A DNA stretch of 46,164 nucleotides from Reyranella sp. Lineage in GTDB: Bacteria; Pseudomonadota; Alphaproteobacteria; Reyranellales; Reyranellaceae. Positions 43,655 to 46,164 of this stretch are shown here, piece after piece. The stretch is from assembly GCA_019750135.1 (NCBI GenBank), contig JAIEOV010000136.1:1-46164 (forward strand), read 5' to 3'. Within the stretch, counting starts at the first letter, position 1; every line of letters begins with the position of its first letter. The position numbers and the translations under genes are program-made. The notes beneath the pieces were generated by a model, which had not been told where the DNA came from, ran no database searches, and saw nothing but the letters and a program-made list of their open reading frames with translations.

Positions 43655-45958
43655 CTAACCGCAGCGTGAGTAGCCGCAGTTCAAGCAGACGTCGCAGCCT
43701 TCCTGATGCGTCAGCGCGGCGGCGCCGCAGTTGGGGCATTGGCCGAGGGCGACGGCGGCTGCACCGCCCTCTCCCGGCTCGCGCGCGCCTGCCGCCAAGC
43801 GCAGGCGCTGCTCGGCCGCCTCGGTGATGCGCGGCTGGTCGGCCGGCGCCAGGAAGCCGATCTCGACCAGGTGGCGCTCGATCACGCCGCCGATCGCGGC
43901 CAGCAGCGAGGGCACGTAGCGGCCCTCCATCCACTGCCCGCCGCGCGGGTCGAACACCGCCTTCAACTCCTCGACCACGAACGACACGTCGCCGCCGCGG
44001 CGGAACACCGCCGAGATCATGCGGGTCAGCGCAACGGTCCAGGCGTAGTGCTCCATGTTCTTGGAGTTGATGAAGATTTCGAACGGCCGGCGGCGGCCGT
44101 CCTGCATCACGTCGTTGATGGTGATGTAGATCGCATGATCGCTGCCCGGCCATTTGATCTTGTAGGTACGGCCCGGCAGGTCCTCCGGCCGGTCGAGCGG
44201 CTGGGCGATGTAGACAACGCCACTCTCGCGCGTCGCCGGAACAAGCGCGGCCGCGGGCTTCGGCTCGACAGGCTTGACCTCGAGCACCGCGCCCGTGACG
44301 TCGTTGGGTCGATAGGTCGTGCAGCCCTTGCAGCCCGTCGCATAGGCCTCCTCGTAGACGCCCTTGAAGGCCTCGAAGGAGATGTCGCGTGGCAGGTTGA
44401 TGGTCTTGGAGATCGAGCTGTCGACATAGTCCTGCGCGGCGGCCTGCATCGCCAGGTGATCGGCCGGCGTGAGCGTTTGGGCATCGACGAAGACATCGGC
44501 CGGCGGCGGCTCGTTGCCCTTGAGCGAACGCCACACGCGCATCGCATGATCCTCGACGCTCTCCTCGCGCTTGCTGCCGTCGGGCTGCAGCACGTGGCGC
44601 ACGAAGGAGAAGGCGAAGACCGGTTCGATGCCCGAGGAGACGTTGTCGGCGAGCAGCGATATCGTGCCGGTGGGTGCGATCGAGTTCAGCAGCGCATTGC
44701 GGATGCCATAGCGGCCGATCGCCGAGCGCACGTCGTCCGGGAGCGCCTTCACCGTCTCGCCGGCGAGATAACGCGCACGATCATAGAGCGGGAAGCTGCC
44801 CTTCTCGGCCGCGATGTCGGCCGACGCCAGGTACGACAGGCGCTGCACGGCGCCCAGCCATTCGCGCGTCAGCTTCACGGCCTCGGGAGAGCCGTAACGC
44901 ACACCGCAGAAGATCAAAGCGTCGGCAAGCCCCGTCACGCCCAGTCCGATCCGCCGCTTGGCCTTGGCTTCACGCTCTTGCTGCGGTAGCGGAAAACGCG
45001 AGACATCAATCACATTGTCGAGCATGCGCACCGCAAGCGGCACCAGTCGCTCCAGCGCCTCATCGTCGAGCCGCGCGCGCGGCGTGAACGGATCCTTGAC
45101 CAGCGCGCCAAGATTGATCGAGCCGAGCAGGCATGCGCCGTACGGAGGCAACGGCTGCTCACCACACGGGTTCGTAGCCTGAATGCTCTCGCAGTAATGC
45201 AGGTTGTTCCGCCGATTGACGCGATCGATGAAAATCACGCCGGGCTCCGCGACCTCGTAGGTCGCGTGCATGATGCGCTCCCACAGCGCCTTCGCCTTGA
45301 CGGTGCGGAAGACCTTGCCGCCGAACACGAGGTCCCAGTCGGCGTCTTCCTTGACCGCCTTCATGAAGGCGTCGGTGACCAGCACCGAGACGTTGAACAT
45401 GCGCAGCCGCTTGGCATCGCGCTTGGCGTCGACGAAGTCTTCGATGTCGGGATGGTCGCAGCGCAGAGTCGCCATCATGGCGCCGCGGCGGCTGCCCGCG
45501 CTCATGATGGTGCGGCACATCGAATCCCAGACATCCATGAACGAGAGCGGACCGGAGGCGTCGGCGCCGACGCCCTTCACCGGCGCACCGCGCGGACGCA
45601 GCGTGGAGAAATCGTGCCCGATGCCGCCGCCCTGCTGCATGGTGAGCGCGGCTTCGCGCAGGTTCTCGAAGATGCCCGACATGTCGTCGGGAATGGCGCC
45701 CATGACGAAGCAGTTGAACAGCGTCACCGTGCGCCCGGTGCCGGCGCCGGCGATCACTCGGCCGGCAGGCAGGAACTTGAAGCCCTGCAGCGCCTCGTGG
45801 AAGCGGCCCGCCCACGACTCCGGATCACGCTCAGGCGCGGCTAGCGCGCGGGCGACTCGCCACCAGGTCGCGTCCAAGTCGGCGTCCGCGGCCCCTGAGG
45901 CGTCGCGGAAACGGTATTTCATGTCCCAGATACGCTGGGAGACCGGAGCCCAATCCAT
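43655..45958 (-). CDS. nrdJ: Adenosylcobalamin-dependent ribonucleotide reductase (class II)
   Basis: This enzyme reduces ribonucleotides with a coenzyme B12 radical and works with or without oxygen. The 767-residue product shows Cys83 (FNCFVMG) and Cys276 (YGACLLGSINL) as the redox pair, the catalytic NPCGE at 263-267 (Cys265 thiyl, Asn263, Glu267), and LNSIAPTGTISLLADNVSSG. The C-terminus holds a cysteine cluster CPNCG...CDVCLNCGYSRCG, the zinc-type tail of NrdJ. No ATP cone is seen at the N-terminus. ATG at 45958. The organism therefore needs vitamin B12. A cobalamin riboswitch was looked for in the 206 bases upstream and not seen. Confidence 0.94.
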   Translation of the reverse strand: MDWAPVSQRIWDMKYRFRDASGAADADLDATWWRVARALAAPERDPESWAGRFHEALQGFKFLPAGRVIAGAGTGRTVTLFNCFVMGAIPDDMSGIFENLREAALTMQQGGGIGHDFSTLRPRGAPVKGVGADASGPLSFMDVWDSMCRTIMSAGSRRGAMMATLRCDHPDIEDFVDAKRDAKRLRMFNVSVLVTDAFMKAVKEDADWDLVFGGKVFRTVKAKALWERIMHATYEVAEPGVIFIDRVNRRNNLHYCESIQATNPCGEQPLPPYGACLLGSINLGALVKDPFTPRARLDDEALERLVPLAVRMLDNVIDVSRFPLPQQEREAKAKRRIGLGVTGLADALIFCGVRYGSPEAVKLTREWLGAVQRLSYLASADIAAEKGSFPLYDRARYLAGETVKALPDDVRSAIGRYGIRNALLNSIAPTGTISLLADNVSSGIEPVFAFSFVRHVLQPDGSKREESVEDHAMRVWRSLKGNEPPPADVFVDAQTLTPADHLAMQAAAQDYVDSSISKTINLPRDISFEAFKGVYEEAYATGCKGCTTYRPNDVTGAVLEVKPVEPKPAAALVPATRESGVVYIAQPLDRPEDLPGRTYKIKWPGSDHAIYITINDVMQDGRRRPFEIFINSKNMEHYAWTVALTRMISAVFRRGGDVSFVVEELKAVFDPRGGQWMEGRYVPSLLAAIGGVIERHLVEIGFLAPADQPRITEAAEQRLRLAAGAREPGEGGAAAVALGQCPNCGAAALTHQEGCDVCLNCGYSRCG

Positions 45959-46087
45959 CGTTCAAAAGCCCAAGTTAGCGGCATTCTCGGATTTTCCGGC
46001 CGCCGCCATGCCAAGGGCTGCGCCGCTCCCAAAACGGCCGAGCATGGTATCAGAACATACAGAGAACTGGAAGCTTGATTCGGACGC

Positions 46088-46164
46088 CTAGGAGAGGCGC
46101 TCGGCGTTCGCCACCAACCTCTGGGTCGCCCCTTCAATGCGCTCGCGTAGCGTCGCCATGAAGG
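46088..46164 (-). CDS. C-terminal fragment of an unidentified gene at window edge
   Basis: A minus-strand frame enters from the right edge and ends in TAG at 46088. The 24 visible residues are FMATLRERIEGATQRLVANA followed by ERLS, a charged helix. It includes an ATG, so a very short separate gene is not excluded. Nothing more can be said. Confidence 0.3.
   Translation of the reverse strand, partial: FMATLRERIEGATQRLVANAERLS

Noticed and set aside
45959..46164. Cobalamin riboswitch or NrdR box upstream of nrdJ
   Set aside because: I looked for the B12-box pattern and for paired NrdR boxes and found neither; the region also includes another reading frame and is cut by the window edge.

Overview
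The window is GC-rich, densely coded chromosomal DNA from a bacterium that looks like an alphaproteobacterium, probably of the Rhodospirillales/Reyranella type. The evidence is the gene order rpoZ-rel-pdxJ-acpS-lepB-rnc-era-recO, an ATP12-type F1 chaperone, a split biotin-dependent propionyl-CoA carboxylase, a MaeB malic enzyme with a phosphotransacetylase domain, class II NrdJ, and a Bug/TctC binding protein. The lineage is inferred from gene content and order only; no 16S gene is present. There is no phage, integrase, transposase or CRISPR array. The accessory material consists of two toxin-antitoxin modules, a giant secreted protease with its neighbouring regulator, and a family of twin-hairpin intergenic repeats.

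Layout. Bases 1-8350 (minus strand) hold a conserved housekeeping block: folK, rpoZ, rel, pdxJ, acpS, lepB, rnc, era, a toxin-antitoxin insertion, recO and probably the first codons of parC. Bases 8360-9756 (plus) hold a NYN-domain protein followed by a family 5 uracil-DNA glycosylase, behind a clear sigma70-like promoter. Bases 9753-13119 (minus) form an operon of a TetR regulator with a near-perfect 29-bp operator, an acyl-CoA ligase, a molybdopterin oxidoreductase and a glutathione peroxidase. Bases 13155-18622 (minus) hold a 1476-residue protein that joins a serralysin metalloprotease, RTX repeats, a complete sedolisin (S53) protease with its prodomain and a DUF4114-like C-terminus; upstream of it lies a regulator with two winged-helix halves. 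Bases 18651-21101 (minus) are a small acyl-CoA catabolic group (isovaleryl-CoA dehydrogenase, an exported protein, enoyl-CoA hydratase) facing a LysR gene.

Bases 22079-25934 (minus) carry tRNA-Leu(GAG) with a strong terminator, maeB and mgtE. Then come lipB (plus), a parDE module, acyP, and the propionyl-CoA carboxylase genes pccB-2TM-pccA (minus). Bases 31481-37175 (minus) are a coupled series rluC-like, asmA-like, a frameshifted membrane protein, ATP12, a phosphonopyruvate hydrolase candidate and a small secreted protein. A dienelactone hydrolase and an L,D-transpeptidase follow on plus and converge, through a nested palindrome, on rarA and a Deg-type periplasmic protease. The window ends with a Bug-type binding protein and nrdJ.

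Functional links. The ivd, enoyl-CoA hydratase, acyl-CoA ligase and pcc genes suggest breakdown of branched-chain or odd-chain acyl-CoAs into the TCA cycle, with maeB at the pyruvate node. Stop/start overlaps of the ATGA or GTGA type are frequent (pdxJ/acpS, maeB/mgtE, parD/parE, TetR/acyl-CoA ligase, rluC/asmA, asmA/membrane protein, hydrolase/L,D-transpeptidase), which indicates extensive translational coupling. The most unusual object is the serralysin-sedolisin fusion: both active sites look intact, and no dedicated type I exporter lies in the window.
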